The translations under genes were made by a program, and so were the position numbers. Of a stretch of DNA of 64,000 bases, positions 31,383 through 41,108 are shown one piece after another. The first letter of the stretch is position 1; each line of letters starts with the position of its first letter. Source of the stretch: Luteolibacter flavescens (GTDB lineage Bacteria; Verrucomicrobiota; Verrucomicrobiia; Verrucomicrobiales; Akkermansiaceae); assembly GCF_025950085.1 (NCBI RefSeq), contig NZ_JAPDDS010000012.1:122108-186107 (forward strand), read 5' to 3'. Below the pieces are notes generated by a model. It was not told the DNA's origin and made no database searches. It worked only from the letters and a program-made list of their open reading frames with translations.

Positions 31383-34300
31383 ATGAAACCTCCACGTGTC
31401 CTCTATCCCGCCCTCCTTGCGCTGGCGGCCTCCCTGGATCCTCTCCACGCCCAGCTTGTCCTTACCGAGATCAACTCGGACGCCGCCGGCGGTGACTTCT
31501 GGGAACTCACCAATGTCGGAACCACCAGCCAGGACATCGGCGGCTGGAAGTGGATCGACAGCGGGCAGTCCCTTCCTGCACCTGCCGTCCAAGTGCTTCC
31601 CGCGGGCACGACGATCGCTGCGGGCGAGTCGGTCATCTTCATCTCGAATGCTGCGACGTCGGCAACTTGGGAAGCGGCATGGGGTCCTCACCCGGGCGTC
31701 CAGAAATTCGTCGGCGGCCCCGGCCTCGGCCAGAATGACTCGGTGCGTCTCTACGACAGCAGCGACGCGCTCATCTTCACGTTCTCGTATGCGGCGAGCC
31801 AATTCACGCGCGCCGATGGCAGCGGGTCGCAGGGTGGCCATGCCGGTGCCTCGGCTGGTGGTGTCGCTTCGCAGTCGGCGATCCTCGATCCCGGGTTCGG
31901 CACCGGTTCCGGACGTCGCTACACCGCGGCCACCGTTGGTGCGCATGGTGCCTATGCGAATGCCTCGGGCGGCCTGAATGTCGGCTCGCCGGGTGTCACG
32001 GGCATCACTACCGGTGGCGGTCCATCCGTCACGCTCTCGCTTTCCGCCGTTCCTGCGACTTTCTCTGAGAGCGCCGCGAATCCCGCCTCCACGGGTACCG
32101 TCAGCCGCGCCACGGCGACGGCGAGCGACCTGGTGGTGAATCTTTCCTCCAGCGACACCACCGAGGCGACCGTGCCATCCACGGTGACGATCCTCGCGAA
32201 CCAGACCTCCGCCACCTTCCCGATCACGGCGGTCAATGACAGCTTCCCCGATGGCGACAAGGCGGTGACCATCACCGCCACCGCGACCAATGCGACCTCG
32301 CCGACCGTCGGCCTGACGGTGCAGGACGATGGCGACGTGCTGGATCGCAGCTTCATGCTCACGGAGGTCCACTCCAGTCCGTCCGCCACCAGCCCGGCGA
32401 ATGCCGAGGACTTCTGGGAGCTGACGAATATCGGCACCGTCACGAAGGACATCAGCGGCTACAGTTGGCACGACAGCGGCCGTTCCGGTGCTTCCGCCGC
32501 TGCCTACAAGCTGCCGAACGGCGCGACCATCGCCGCGGGTGAATCGGTGATCTTCACGGTCATGCCGGTCGCCGACTTCCGCGCCTGGTGGGGTATCCCG
32601 GATGGCGTGCAGGTCTTCCAGACCACCGGCGCACCGGGCCTTGGCAAGGGCGACGGCATCTCCTTCTTCGATGCCCAGCAGAACGAGCTCTTCTACTTCA
32701 GCTACGGCGTGGGCGGCTTCACGAAGGAAGACGGTACTCCATCGGTCAGCGAGAATCCGGCCAATCCGACCGACGTCGCCGACCCCGGCCACGCGGGCGT
32801 CGCGGCGGGCGGCACGGAATCGCAGACCGTGATCTGGGTGCCCACGTCCGGCACTGCCACCCCGCGCTACACCGCGGCCACGGGTACGAATTACGGCAGC
32901 TTCACCGCTGCGGTCGGCACGGATACCGGATCGCCGGGCATCACCGAAGGCATCGCCGGAGCTGGCACCGTCAGCATCGCGAGCGCCTCGATCACCGAGG
33001 GCAATAGCGGCACCTCCACGCTCGCGCTGGATGTCACGCGCTCGGATACGGCCAGCGCCTTCACCGTCGCCTATGCGGTCACGGGTGGCACTGCCGACTC
33101 CAGCGACTTCACGCTCGCCTCCGGCACGCTGACCTTCACGGCAGGTGGTGCCGCCACGCAGCCCATCAATATCACCGTCCATGGTGACACGGTTGGTGAG
33201 CCGGATGAAACCGTCATCGTCACGCTCTCCAATGTGGTGAATGCCACCGGCACCACGCTCATCGGCACGGGCACCGGGATCGGAACCATCCTGAATGACG
33301 ACATCATCCCGCCGACCATCGCGCTGCAGCCGGAAGGCACCTCCATCACCAGCGGCGGAGTCACCACGCTGCTCGTCAATGCCACGGGCAGCCCCGCGCC
33401 GACCATCCAGTGGTATCGCGGTGCGAGCGGCGATGTTTCGAATCCTGTCAGCGGAGCCACCTCGCGTGTCTTCGTCACGCCGGCGCTCACCACGGACACG
33501 AGCTTCTGGGCTCGCGTCTCGAATGGCAGCACCCATGTCGATAGCTCGTCGGCCCTGGTGTCGATCGCTCCGGCCGTGACTTCGGTGGATCTTTCCACCT
33601 ACCTCCGCGTCGGTCGCCACAATCTCCCGCACCCATCGCGTGACACCGCCCCGGCGGGCAACCTCCTCGCTGAGGAAGCTTCCGGCGTGGCTTACAATTG
33701 GGACACCGACACGCTCTTCGTCATCGGCGACGGCGGCCAGTCGGTCACCCAAGTCACGAAGACCGGCAAGCTGGTGGACACCATGACCCTCGGGGCCGGC
33801 GCCAGCTCGCAGGGCACCGAATTCTACGATCCGGAAGGCATCACCTACATCGGCAATGGAGAGTTCGTCTTCACCGAGGAGCGCGATCGCCAGGCGGTGA
33901 AGTTCACCTACGTCCCGGGCACCACGCTCGCCCGCTCCGCCACGCGGACGATGAAGCTGGGCACCACCATTGGGAACATCGGCTTGGAAGGTCTCTCCTA
34001 CGATCCGCAGACGAACGGCTTCCTCTTCGTGAAGGAGTCCGGCCCGATGGCGATCTTCCAGGCGACGATCAACTTCGATACGCTCACCGCATCGAACGGA
34101 TCGCCGACCACGGTGAACTCGGTGAACCTGTTTGACCCCGCACTCGCAGGCACGCTGGACATGTCCGACGTCTTCGCCTTCTCGAACCTGCCGTCGATGG
34201 CGGGTCAGCCTCAGGCGGGGAACATGCTCATCATCAGCCAGGAGTCCGCGAAGATCGTGAACGTGGACCGCGCCGGTTCAGTCGCGAACTCGCTGACGCT

Positions 34301-37300
34301 GGTGGCCGATGCCGGGAACATCTCCATCCAGGACCAGACGCATGAAGGCGTCACCATGGACCGCACCGGCCGCCTCTACGTGGTCAGCGAGAATGGCGGC
34401 GGCACCAGTGCCTTCCCGCAAGTGTGGGTCTTCGCTCCGAGCGAGGCGATCAATCAGGCACCGACCTCGATCGCGCTGAACAACTCGGTGACCTCGCTCG
34501 CCGAGAACACCGTGACCGCGAGCGCCATCAAGGTTGCCGACATTCTCGTGACGGATGACGGTCTGGGCACCAATGGCCTGACCGTGACCGGCGCGGATGC
34601 CGCTTTCTTCCAGATCACGGGCAATGCCCTGTTCCTGAAGGCGGGCACCACCCTGAACCATCTCACGAAGCCGACCTTCAGTGTCTCGGTCGAGGTGGAC
34701 GACACCAGCGTCGGCAACACGCCGGACGCTTCGGTGAACTACACGCTCACCATCACGCCTCCGCCTACCGGCACGCCGACGCTCGTCATCACCGAGGTCG
34801 CATCTTGGTCGAGCGGGAACAGCACCGTGGCCGCGGACTGGTTCGAGGTCACGAACATCGGCACCGCCACCGCGGACATCACGAACTGGCGCATGGATGA
34901 CAGCGCGCCAAATCTCAGCACCTCGGTCCCGCTGGTCGGCATCACCTCCATCGCCCCAGGCGAGTCGGTGATCTTCCTCGAAGTGGCGAACAAGACCACC
35001 GACTTCATCAACGTGTGGTTCGGCGGCAATGCCCCGGCGGGTCTCCAGTTCGGCACCTATGTGGGTTCGGGCGTCGGCCTCAGCACGGGTGGCGATGCGA
35101 TCAACCTGTTCGACAGCGCCGGAAACATCCAGGCGAACGTCGTCTTCGGTGCGAATGCCCCGGCCGTCCCGGGACCGTTCCGCACCTTCGACAATGCGGC
35201 GGGTGCGAACAACGCCACCATTTCGACGCTGAGCAGCGTCGGCGTGAACGGTGCCTACAGCGTGACGGACATGGTGAATGCCACCACGAGCGGCACGCTC
35301 ATCGGCTCGCCCGGCACCATCGGCAGCGGCATGCCCACCATCAGCATCACCGCCACCGATGCCACGGCCTCGGAGGACGGTCCTGACTCCGGCACCTTCC
35401 GCGTCTCCCGCACCGGTGCGACCAGTGCTCCGCTGACGGCGAACTTCACGGTCACCGGCACGGCAAGCGCCGCCGACTTCACCCCGGCGATCGGCACGTC
35501 TGCCGTCATCCCCGCGGGCCAGTCCTTCGTCGATATCACCATCACCCCGGTCGCGGATTCGCTGGTGGAGGGTAGTGAATCCCTCACGCTGACGCTCTTC
35601 GACACGGGCAGCTACGATGTGGGCACTCCGGATTCCGCGACGGTCGCCATTGCCGACAGCAGCTTTGCCTCATGGCTTGCTGCCAACGGCTACACGTCGC
35701 TCGGCATGGACCTCGATTCCGACAATGACGGCTACACCGATGGCATGGAGTTCTTCTTCAACCAGAGCCCGAACAGCGGTGCTGACCTGGCGAATCTGCC
35801 AAAGGTCTTCGCAAATGGCGGCGGCCTGCAACTCGGCTACACCCGCCTGACGAATGCCTTTGGCTTGAATGGCGAGCTTCAGGTGTCCGGCGACCTGCAG
35901 GGCTGGACCCCGGCGATCCTCGGCCTCGACTACACCGTGGCCAGCTCCGTGGTGAATGGCGACGAGACCACCGTGACCTACGATCTGCCCGGCACTGGCC
36001 CGTCCCAGCCGAGCCCGTCCGCGGGCTATCTGGTGGCAAATGCCTCGGACCCGATCGGTGCCACCCTCGGTGGCGTGCGCGTGGTCAATGAGGGCCTCGT
36101 CGGCGTCGGTCGCATGAGCGGTGAAAACGTGGACAAGTTCGGCGAGACGCAGGGCGCTTCGTCCGGCCTCTTCATCACGGACTGGGCCTACGATGGCAGC
36201 CAGTTCAGCGGTATCTTCCACGTCCTGCCGGACCGCGGCTACGGCGACGGCACGTCGAACTACGCGGCACGTCTCCACGAGGTGGACTTCACCTTCAGCC
36301 CGTACTACGGCACCACCCCGGTCGCCCAGACGCAGGTGATGGCTGATTATGTGGACTCCACGAAGTTCACTTATCAGGATGGTGCGAAGGTGAAATTCAC
36401 CACCGGCCTCAATCCCGATACGGTGGCCGGAGTCGTCGGTGCCCGCACCGGCACGCTCTTTGGCCAGACCGTGGGTCTCGCCACGGCGGCGAATGGCGAG
36501 GGCGGCGCGCAGGAAAGCCTGCTCTCCTTCGATGCGGAGGCCATCCACCTCTTCCCGGACGGCTCCGGCTATGTCTCGGACGAGTATGGCACCTACATCG
36601 CCCGCTTTGACGCGACGAAGAAGATCACCGGCCTGACCCAGCTCCCCGGTGCCGCCCAGCCGCACAATGCGACCGGCGGTCTGAAATTCGACTCGATTGG
36701 AGCTCCGGCCAACGGTCGCCGCAACAACCAGGGCCTGGAAGGCATGTCCGTGACTCCCGATGGCACCCGCCTCTTCGCCATGCTGCAAAGCGCCACCGTG
36801 CAGGACACCGCAGGGTCCGCCCAGCAGACCCGGAATCACGCCCGCCTGTATGTCTATGACATCGCCGGTGGGAACCGCGAGAATCCGGTGGCTATCGGCG
36901 AATACATCGTCCGCCTGCCGCAGATCGACCTCGATCCCAGCACGTCACCGTCTTCGCTGACCGGCACCGCCGCCCAGTCGGAGATCGTCGCGCTCGGGCC
37001 GAATTCCTTCCTGATGCTGCCGCGCGATGGCAATGGACTGGGCAAGGGGACACTGGTGCCGATCACCTTCAAGTCGGTGCAGCTCGTGGACTTTGCTTCG
37101 GCGACCAATATTCTCGGCCAGTATGACAATGCCGGCCAGGCGGTCAGCCCTGGCGGTGTCCTGGCGGAGGGCGTGAAGGCAGCCGCCACGGCGGAGGTGA
37201 TCAACATGCTCCAGCAGGACGACCTCGCGAAATTCGGCATGAACACCACCATCCCGGCCAACTCGAACACCCTCAACGAGAAGATCGAAGGCATGGCGCT

Positions 37301-37532
37301 CGTCCCGGACCTCTCCACCGAGCAGGCCAATGACTTCTTCCTCTTCGTCGCCAACGACAACGACTTCCAGTCGTCCGACGTGAGGATGCTGAATGCGGCG
37401 GGCCAGGTGGTCAGCCGTGGCGATGGCCGCCTCAATGCGGGCATCACGAATGATGCGATGTTCTACGTCTGGCGCCTGACCATCGACGCCGGCGGCAAGT
37501 TCTTCCGCATGGATGTGAAGGAGAATCCATGA
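31383..37532 (+). CDS. Giant secreted lamin-tail/Calx-beta/phytase-like protein
   Basis: 2049 residues from the ATG at 31383 with a signal peptide (VLYPALLALAASLDPLHAQ). Order: lamin-tail domain 1 (about 22-140; VLTEINSDAAGGDFWELTN); beta-sandwich (about 215-315); lamin-tail 2 (about 323-440; EDFWELTNIGTV); Calx-beta (about 528-640); Ig-like (about 642-735; PAPTIQWYRG); SdiA-regulated-like propeller (about 735-1020; YDPEGITYIGNGEFVFTEE); cadherin-like (about 1022-1127); lamin-tail 3 (about 1129-1250); second Calx-beta (about 1319-1426); DLDSDNDGYTDGMEFFF; phytase-like esterase domain (about 1552-2035; GIFHVLPDRGYGDGTSN, DEYGTYIARFDA). Likely anchored or extracellular, acting on or binding phosphorylated or nucleic-acid material; lamin-tail domains often accompany nucleases and phosphoesterases. 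It is a single gene with a terminator after it. Confidence 0.85.
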   Translation: MKPPRVLYPALLALAASLDPLHAQLVLTEINSDAAGGDFWELTNVGTTSQDIGGWKWIDSGQSLPAPAVQVLPAGTTIAAGESVIFISNAATSATWEAAWGPHPGVQKFVGGPGLGQNDSVRLYDSSDALIFTFSYAASQFTRADGSGSQGGHAGASAGGVASQSAILDPGFGTGSGRRYTAATVGAHGAYANASGGLNVGSPGVTGITTGGGPSVTLSLSAVPATFSESAANPASTGTVSRATATASDLVVNLSSSDTTEATVPSTVTILANQTSATFPITAVNDSFPDGDKAVTITATATNATSPTVGLTVQDDGDVLDRSFMLTEVHSSPSATSPANAEDFWELTNIGTVTKDISGYSWHDSGRSGASAAAYKLPNGATIAAGESVIFTVMPVADFRAWWGIPDGVQVFQTTGAPGLGKGDGISFFDAQQNELFYFSYGVGGFTKEDGTPSVSENPANPTDVADPGHAGVAAGGTESQTVIWVPTSGTATPRYTAATGTNYGSFTAAVGTDTGSPGITEGIAGAGTVSIASASITEGNSGTSTLALDVTRSDTASAFTVAYAVTGGTADSSDFTLASGTLTFTAGGAATQPINITVHGDTVGEPDETVIVTLSNVVNATGTTLIGTGTGIGTILNDDIIPPTIALQPEGTSITSGGVTTLLVNATGSPAPTIQWYRGASGDVSNPVSGATSRVFVTPALTTDTSFWARVSNGSTHVDSSSALVSIAPAVTSVDLSTYLRVGRHNLPHPSRDTAPAGNLLAEEASGVAYNWDTDTLFVIGDGGQSVTQVTKTGKLVDTMTLGAGASSQGTEFYDPEGITYIGNGEFVFTEERDRQAVKFTYVPGTTLARSATRTMKLGTTIGNIGLEGLSYDPQTNGFLFVKESGPMAIFQATINFDTLTASNGSPTTVNSVNLFDPALAGTLDMSDVFAFSNLPSMAGQPQAGNMLIISQESAKIVNVDRAGSVANSLTLVADAGNISIQDQTHEGVTMDRTGRLYVVSENGGGTSAFPQVWVFAPSEAINQAPTSIALNNSVTSLAENTVTASAIKVADILVTDDGLGTNGLTVTGADAAFFQITGNALFLKAGTTLNHLTKPTFSVSVEVDDTSVGNTPDASVNYTLTITPPPTGTPTLVITEVASWSSGNSTVAADWFEVTNIGTATADITNWRMDDSAPNLSTSVPLVGITSIAPGESVIFLEVANKTTDFINVWFGGNAPAGLQFGTYVGSGVGLSTGGDAINLFDSAGNIQANVVFGANAPAVPGPFRTFDNAAGANNATISTLSSVGVNGAYSVTDMVNATTSGTLIGSPGTIGSGMPTISITATDATASEDGPDSGTFRVSRTGATSAPLTANFTVTGTASAADFTPAIGTSAVIPAGQSFVDITITPVADSLVEGSESLTLTLFDTGSYDVGTPDSATVAIADSSFASWLAANGYTSLGMDLDSDNDGYTDGMEFFFNQSPNSGADLANLPKVFANGGGLQLGYTRLTNAFGLNGELQVSGDLQGWTPAILGLDYTVASSVVNGDETTVTYDLPGTGPSQPSPSAGYLVANASDPIGATLGGVRVVNEGLVGVGRMSGENVDKFGETQGASSGLFITDWAYDGSQFSGIFHVLPDRGYGDGTSNYAARLHEVDFTFSPYYGTTPVAQTQVMADYVDSTKFTYQDGAKVKFTTGLNPDTVAGVVGARTGTLFGQTVGLATAANGEGGAQESLLSFDAEAIHLFPDGSGYVSDEYGTYIARFDATKKITGLTQLPGAAQPHNATGGLKFDSIGAPANGRRNNQGLEGMSVTPDGTRLFAMLQSATVQDTAGSAQQTRNHARLYVYDIAGGNRENPVAIGEYIVRLPQIDLDPSTSPSSLTGTAAQSEIVALGPNSFLMLPRDGNGLGKGTLVPITFKSVQLVDFASATNILGQYDNAGQAVSPGGVLAEGVKAAATAEVINMLQQDDLAKFGMNTTIPANSNTLNEKIEGMALVPDLSTEQANDFFLFVANDNDFQSSDVRMLNAAGQVVSRGDGRLNAGITNDAMFYVWRLTIDAGGKFFRMDVKENP

Positions 37533-37565
37533 CCCTTTCAGGCTGATTGGATGGTTAAAGTAGGG

Positions 37566-37606
37566 GCGGCCCCGGTGGAGACTCTCCGCCGGGGCCGCTT
37601 CATTTT
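37566..37606 (+). terminator. Rho-independent terminator after the giant lamin-tail protein gene
   Basis: The perfect 10-bp stem GCGGCCCCGG / CCGGGGCCGC (37566-37575 with 37589-37598) can extend inside its loop through GGAG/CTCC. It is followed by TTCATTTT. It lies 34 bases after the stop codon. Confidence 0.85.
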
Positions 37607-37791
37607 CCGGTTGTTTTTCCGGCTGGCAAGGCGGGGGAAAGATGGCTGCCCGGCCCGGGAATCGCGGACGAATCGCTGGACAGCCGCGGGTATCACGCGG
37701 AAAAGTTCGGGGCGGCAGTCATCTGACCCGCGATGTCTTCCTTGACGTATCAGCGTGGGAGGCTTCGTTTCCGCCCTCCCATCACTCATTC

Positions 37792-38610
37792 ATGCGTTCC
37801 TGCCTCATTGTCCTCGGACTCTTCGTCCTCGCCGTCGGATTGCGATCGGCGCGGAGGGCGATGTGGCGAAAGCTCGGAGCGCTGGTCTTTCTGGTCGCCA
37901 GCTTCCTGGCCCTCTACTTCCTGACGGATTGCCTCTGGTGGGGCGTGGCGGGGGTGGCGCTATGGTTTTTCCTGCCATGGATCGAGCTGCTCACCCGCAT
38001 CCGGCGCATGCGTCTGCCGCTGGAAAACCGCCTGCGCAGCCGTGAGGTGCCAGATCCCTCGTTCTTTCCGAATGCGGTCGAGGCGGCCGGAGCCATGGAG
38101 GATGCAGGCTTCGAGCATGTGGACGATTGCGGCTGGGAATGGGGCGGGATGAAGCAATTCTTCCGCCTTTTTTGGCATCCGGAGGAGAAGGCCGTGAGCG
38201 CCGTCTGCCTCTGTGAGCAAGGGGATGTCGCCTTCGCCTTCATCTCCGTGACCTCCCGGGACGAGTCCGGCCGGATCTGGCGCACGACGAATTTCCCCTT
38301 TTCCCCAACGCTGAAGTGCCCGCCGCAGATGCGCTGGAACCACGTGCCCTGCGAACGGAATTGCTTTCATCACATCCTGCGCGACCATCACGAGTTCCTG
38401 AAGCGTGCGAAGGTCCCGGTGGACTCGCTGGTGATGCCGGATCCCGACGAGATCGAGCATGCCATCGAGGAGGAGATGAAATTCCAGATCCGCTACAATC
38501 TCGAGGCCGGGATCATCCGCGATACCGGCAGCGGCCACTTCGAGTATTCCTTCCGCGGCCTCATGTTCCTCTGGGGTCAGTTCGTGAAGGACATGGTGCG
38601 GCTTTGCTGA
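37792..38610 (+). CDS. Membrane-anchored protein of unknown function
   Basis: 272 residues from the ATG at 37792. There are two N-terminal hydrophobic segments (MRSCLIVLGLFVLAVGLR and ALVFLVASFLALYFL, followed by CLWWGVAGVALWFFLPW) and then a soluble domain. This includes AVEAAGAMEDAGFEHVDDCG, FRLFWHPEEKAVSAVCLCEQ, HHILRDHHEFLKRAKVPVDS and IEHAIEEEMKFQIRYN. The pattern of a sensor-like beta sheet with an EAA/H-rich helix is not a family I know. The ORF could start further upstream (37642) but with no support. It is possibly transcribed with the following gene (53-base gap). Confidence 0.5.
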   Translation: MRSCLIVLGLFVLAVGLRSARRAMWRKLGALVFLVASFLALYFLTDCLWWGVAGVALWFFLPWIELLTRIRRMRLPLENRLRSREVPDPSFFPNAVEAAGAMEDAGFEHVDDCGWEWGGMKQFFRLFWHPEEKAVSAVCLCEQGDVAFAFISVTSRDESGRIWRTTNFPFSPTLKCPPQMRWNHVPCERNCFHHILRDHHEFLKRAKVPVDSLVMPDPDEIEHAIEEEMKFQIRYNLEAGIIRDTGSGHFEYSFRGLMFLWGQFVKDMVRLC

Positions 38611-38663
38611 GGGGGACGATGCTGTATCTTGCCGCGACCAGTCCGTGCCGCTAGGCTTCCCGA

Positions 38664-39671
38664 ATGACTCTCTGGCAGCGGCTCAAGCGACCTCCATGGC
38701 GGACCCTGCTCCTGCTCGCTGCCATCCTGGGTATCTTCGGGTTTGGCTACCTGTGCTGGACGCCGGGCGAGCGGATCACGGACGGCCGGCATGACCTGCG
38801 GCGGAATGGCATCTGGCTCCAGCACGGCTGGATGGGCGACGACGGGTGGTTCAAGGAGACGGAGAGGGATGCCTCAAATTTCCGCGACGCCGGCAAGATC
38901 GCGGCGCTGCGCGGAAAGCTGGAGCGCCACGGCATCCGCGACGTTTTCCCACACCTCTGCCCCTGCGAATATGATGGAGCGATTGCGGCGGTCGATGACG
39001 CACAGACCGAGCGCTTTCTGGACGGATTCGAGGGCTTCCGGGTGATGCCATGGGTTGGCGGGGTGAAGGATGACTCAGCTGATCCTTCTTCGCCGAAGTG
39101 GCGGGCCCGGTTCGTCGAGACCTCCGTCGGACTGCTCATCCGCCATCCCCGCCTCGCCGGACTGCATGTGAATATCGAGCCGATGCCGGATGGTGAGCCG
39201 TCCTTCCTGCTGCTTCTGGAAGAGCTGCGGAAGGCGATGCCGCCGGGGAAGATCCTGTCGATCGCAGCCTACCCTCCGCCGACGCGCTGGCATCCCTTTC
39301 CCGAAGTCCACTGGGGAGAGTCCTATTTCCGGGAGGTTGCGAAGCGGGTCGATCAGATCGTGCCGATGCTCTACGACACCGGGCTGACGTGGGAGAAGCC
39401 CTACCGCAAGCTGATGGTGGACTGGACCCATGAGGTGCTGGCGTGGTCGGAGGGGAGGGAAGTCCTGCTCGGCGTGCCTGCCTACGACGACGCGGGCACC
39501 GGCTATCACGACCCGCGGGTGGAGGATCTGGAGAATGCCCTCCGGGGCATCCATGCGGCCTTGGAAGACGGTGTCCCCGCCCACTACGCCGGCATTTCCG
39601 TGTATTCGGAGTGGGAGATGAGCGAGGAGGATTGGAAGGTGCTCGGAGAGGCCTTCAACGCGCCGCCTTGA
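38664..39671 (+). CDS. Membrane-anchored glycoside hydrolase-like TIM-barrel protein
   Basis: 335 residues. An N-terminal anchor (PPWRTLLLLAAILGIFGFG) is followed by a barrel-type domain: LRRNGIWLQHGWMGDDGW, ALRGKLERHGIRDVFPHLCP, RHPRLAGLHVNIEPMPDGEP (a strand ending in Glu, as in GH18-like enzymes), ILSIAAYPPPTRWHP, VDQIVPMLYDTGLTWEKP and AGISVYSEWEMSEEDW. The Asn-Ile-Glu position matches a catalytic acid of GH18-type barrels, but the DxxDxDxE motif is incomplete. It is likely a carbohydrate-active or chitinase-like protein facing the periplasm. Substrate unknown. Confidence 0.6.
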   Translation: MTLWQRLKRPPWRTLLLLAAILGIFGFGYLCWTPGERITDGRHDLRRNGIWLQHGWMGDDGWFKETERDASNFRDAGKIAALRGKLERHGIRDVFPHLCPCEYDGAIAAVDDAQTERFLDGFEGFRVMPWVGGVKDDSADPSSPKWRARFVETSVGLLIRHPRLAGLHVNIEPMPDGEPSFLLLLEELRKAMPPGKILSIAAYPPPTRWHPFPEVHWGESYFREVAKRVDQIVPMLYDTGLTWEKPYRKLMVDWTHEVLAWSEGREVLLGVPAYDDAGTGYHDPRVEDLENALRGIHAALEDGVPAHYAGISVYSEWEMSEEDWKVLGEAFNAPP

Positions 39672-39703
39672 ATGGACCGGGCTTTTCCGGTAGTGCGTTA
39701 TCG

Positions 39704-40120
39704 ATGAAGCTCGATCCCGCCGATGTCTTTGGCAGCGCGATGAGCGGGGTATTCGCCCGCGCCGCCTTGGCATGGCTGGCCGTCTGGCTCGGCCTTGTCT
39801 TTGCCACCTTGAAATTCGCCTCCTTGGAGGCGTTCCTGCTCCTTCCTGCGACCATTCTAATGGGTGTCCTCTGGGGCGGCCTTTGGGCGCTGGTGACTTT
39901 TCCTATTCTCTGTTTCCTTGGTTACCGCGCTGTCCGCTTTGTCGCGAGAGGCGAGGGCAATTGGTGGGAAGAGCTTTGCATCCTCCTTTTGCTCAGTTCC
40001 GCGGTCCTCCTACCGATTACGAAGGTATCCTTGGCTCACTTCGTGGTCGGCTGGTTCGCGGTGTTCTGGCTCGTATCGCTTGCCAAGGGATCTGCCGGGG
40101 AAGAAGAGCGGGCCCGATGA
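39704..40120 (+). CDS. Small hydrophobic membrane protein
   Basis: 138 residues from the ATG at 39704 (MKLDPADVFGSAMSGVF). It has about four hydrophobic segments: AALAWLAVWLGLVFATL, LEAFLLLPATILMGVLWGGL, ALVTFPILCFLGYRAVRF and LCILLLLSSAVLLPI with HFVVGWFAVFWLVSL. A charged EEERAR end follows. No family is known to me. It lies 33 bases after the previous gene on the same strand and ends just before the rplT terminator. Confidence 0.5.
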   Translation: MKLDPADVFGSAMSGVFARAALAWLAVWLGLVFATLKFASLEAFLLLPATILMGVLWGGLWALVTFPILCFLGYRAVRFVARGEGNWWEELCILLLLSSAVLLPITKVSLAHFVVGWFAVFWLVSLAKGSAGEEERAR

Positions 40121-40121
40121 A

Positions 40122-40160
40122 CAAAAAACGCCGCACGGCACGGGGCCGGGCGGCGTCTTT
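40122..40160 (-). terminator. Terminator of rpmI-rplT on the minus strand
   Basis: Read on the minus strand, GACGCCGC pairs with GCGGCGT around a GC-rich loop and is followed by TTTTTTG (bases 40123-40128). It lies 20 bases beyond the rplT stop and also next to the convergent membrane-protein gene, so it may serve both strands. Confidence 0.75.
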
Positions 40161-40179
40161 CAGATGAGTCCTTTCAAAC

Positions 40180-40551
40180 TCAGGCGGCAGCCTTCTTTTC
40201 GAGGGCGGCCTTGGCCTGGGCGACGATCGCGGAGAACGCGGCTGCGTCCTTGACGGCGAGGTCGGCGAGGATCTTGCGGTCGGCTTCGATGCCTGCGGCA
40301 GCGAGACCTTCGATGAAGCGCGAGTAGGTCAGATCCTCGTTGCGGACGGCAGCGCTGATGCGCTGGATCCACAAGCGGCGGAACTGGCCCTTGCGCTTCT
40401 TACGGTCACGATACTCATAGGTCATCGCCTTGCGGACGGCGTCCTTGGCGTAACGGAAGAGCTTCGAGCGGAATCCGCGGAAGCCCTTGGCGCGGTGCAG
40501 CACCCGCTTGCGGCGGGCACGTGAAGCCGGGCTGTTGGTGGCGCGTGGCAT
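40180..40551 (-). CDS. rplT: 50S ribosomal protein L20
   Basis: 123 residues with the L20 signatures: [58 protein letters not shown] and [14 protein letters not shown]20 binds 23S rRNA and is needed early in 50S assembly. It follows rpmI on the same strand with a 139-base gap that may hold an autoregulatory leader. It is the last gene of the unit; a terminator follows at 40122-40160. The family is highly conserved and the call is firm. Confidence 0.97.
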   Translation of the reverse strand: MPRATNSPASRARRKRVLHRAKGFRGFRSKLFRYAKDAVRKAMTYEYRDRKKRKGQFRRLWIQRISAAVRNEDLTYSRFIEGLAAAGIEADRKILADLAVKDAAAFSAIVAQAKAALEKKAAA

Positions 40552-40690
40552 GTTTTCTTTTCTGGTCGGACAGGCCGTTGGTTATTCTTTCCTCCCGCAG
40601 TCTCGCTTGTCCGGTGGTACCCTTGCGGGTCAGGCTGCGATGGAGGCCGTCCGAGGCGCGGACGGGGGCGCGGTTTGTTGCTTCAGCAGT

Positions 40691-40900
40691 TCAATGGAAC
40701 GGAAGGTTTTCCTTCACGTTCTTGATGTCGGCATCGGAGACAAGGGCGGCGCTGGTGAGGCCCCGCTTGCGCTTACGGTTCTTGCATTGGAGCAAGTGCC
40801 GGGCGCCTTGCTTCCGGCGCAGAACCTTACCGGTTCCTGTCACCTTGAAACGCTTGGCAACAGCCTTTCGAGTCTTTGCTTTTCCTGAGACGCGTGGCAT
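40691..40900 (-). CDS. rpmI: 50S ribosomal protein L35
   Basis: 69 residues of the L35 family: MPRVSGKAKTRKAVAKRFKV, GTGKVLRRKQGARHLLQCK and NRKRKRGL. It is a basic, unstructured-to-helical ribosomal protein. In most bacteria the order is infC-rpmI-rplT. Here only rpmI and rplT are seen; the bases upstream (40901-41108) hold no infC, so the translation factor IF3 gene is elsewhere or missing from this operon. The start is clear. Confidence 0.95.
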   Translation of the reverse strand: MPRVSGKAKTRKAVAKRFKVTGTGKVLRRKQGARHLLQCKNRKRKRGLTSAALVSDADIKNVKENLPFH

Positions 40901-41108
40901 GGGGCGGCGAAACTAGGGGCCGACCCCGGCTTGGCAAGGCAAAAGTGGCATGGAACCGGGCTTTTCGGACCGGATTCAGTCCCGGCGAAATGGGCTCCGC
41001 GTCGAGCGGACGCTGGAAAAATCGGCACCAGATGCCTAAGAATCAAGCGATCAGCGTGTCGGATTCGGAAACAGGCCGCCTTTCCCCGGTCTCAACCCCT
41101 TGGTGATC

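Noticed and set aside
31374..33752. A 792-codon open frame on the - strand under the giant lamin-tail protein
   Set aside because: Low-complexity Arg/Gly/Asp/Ala composition and lack of motifs; the opposite strand encodes recognisable domains with a signal peptide.
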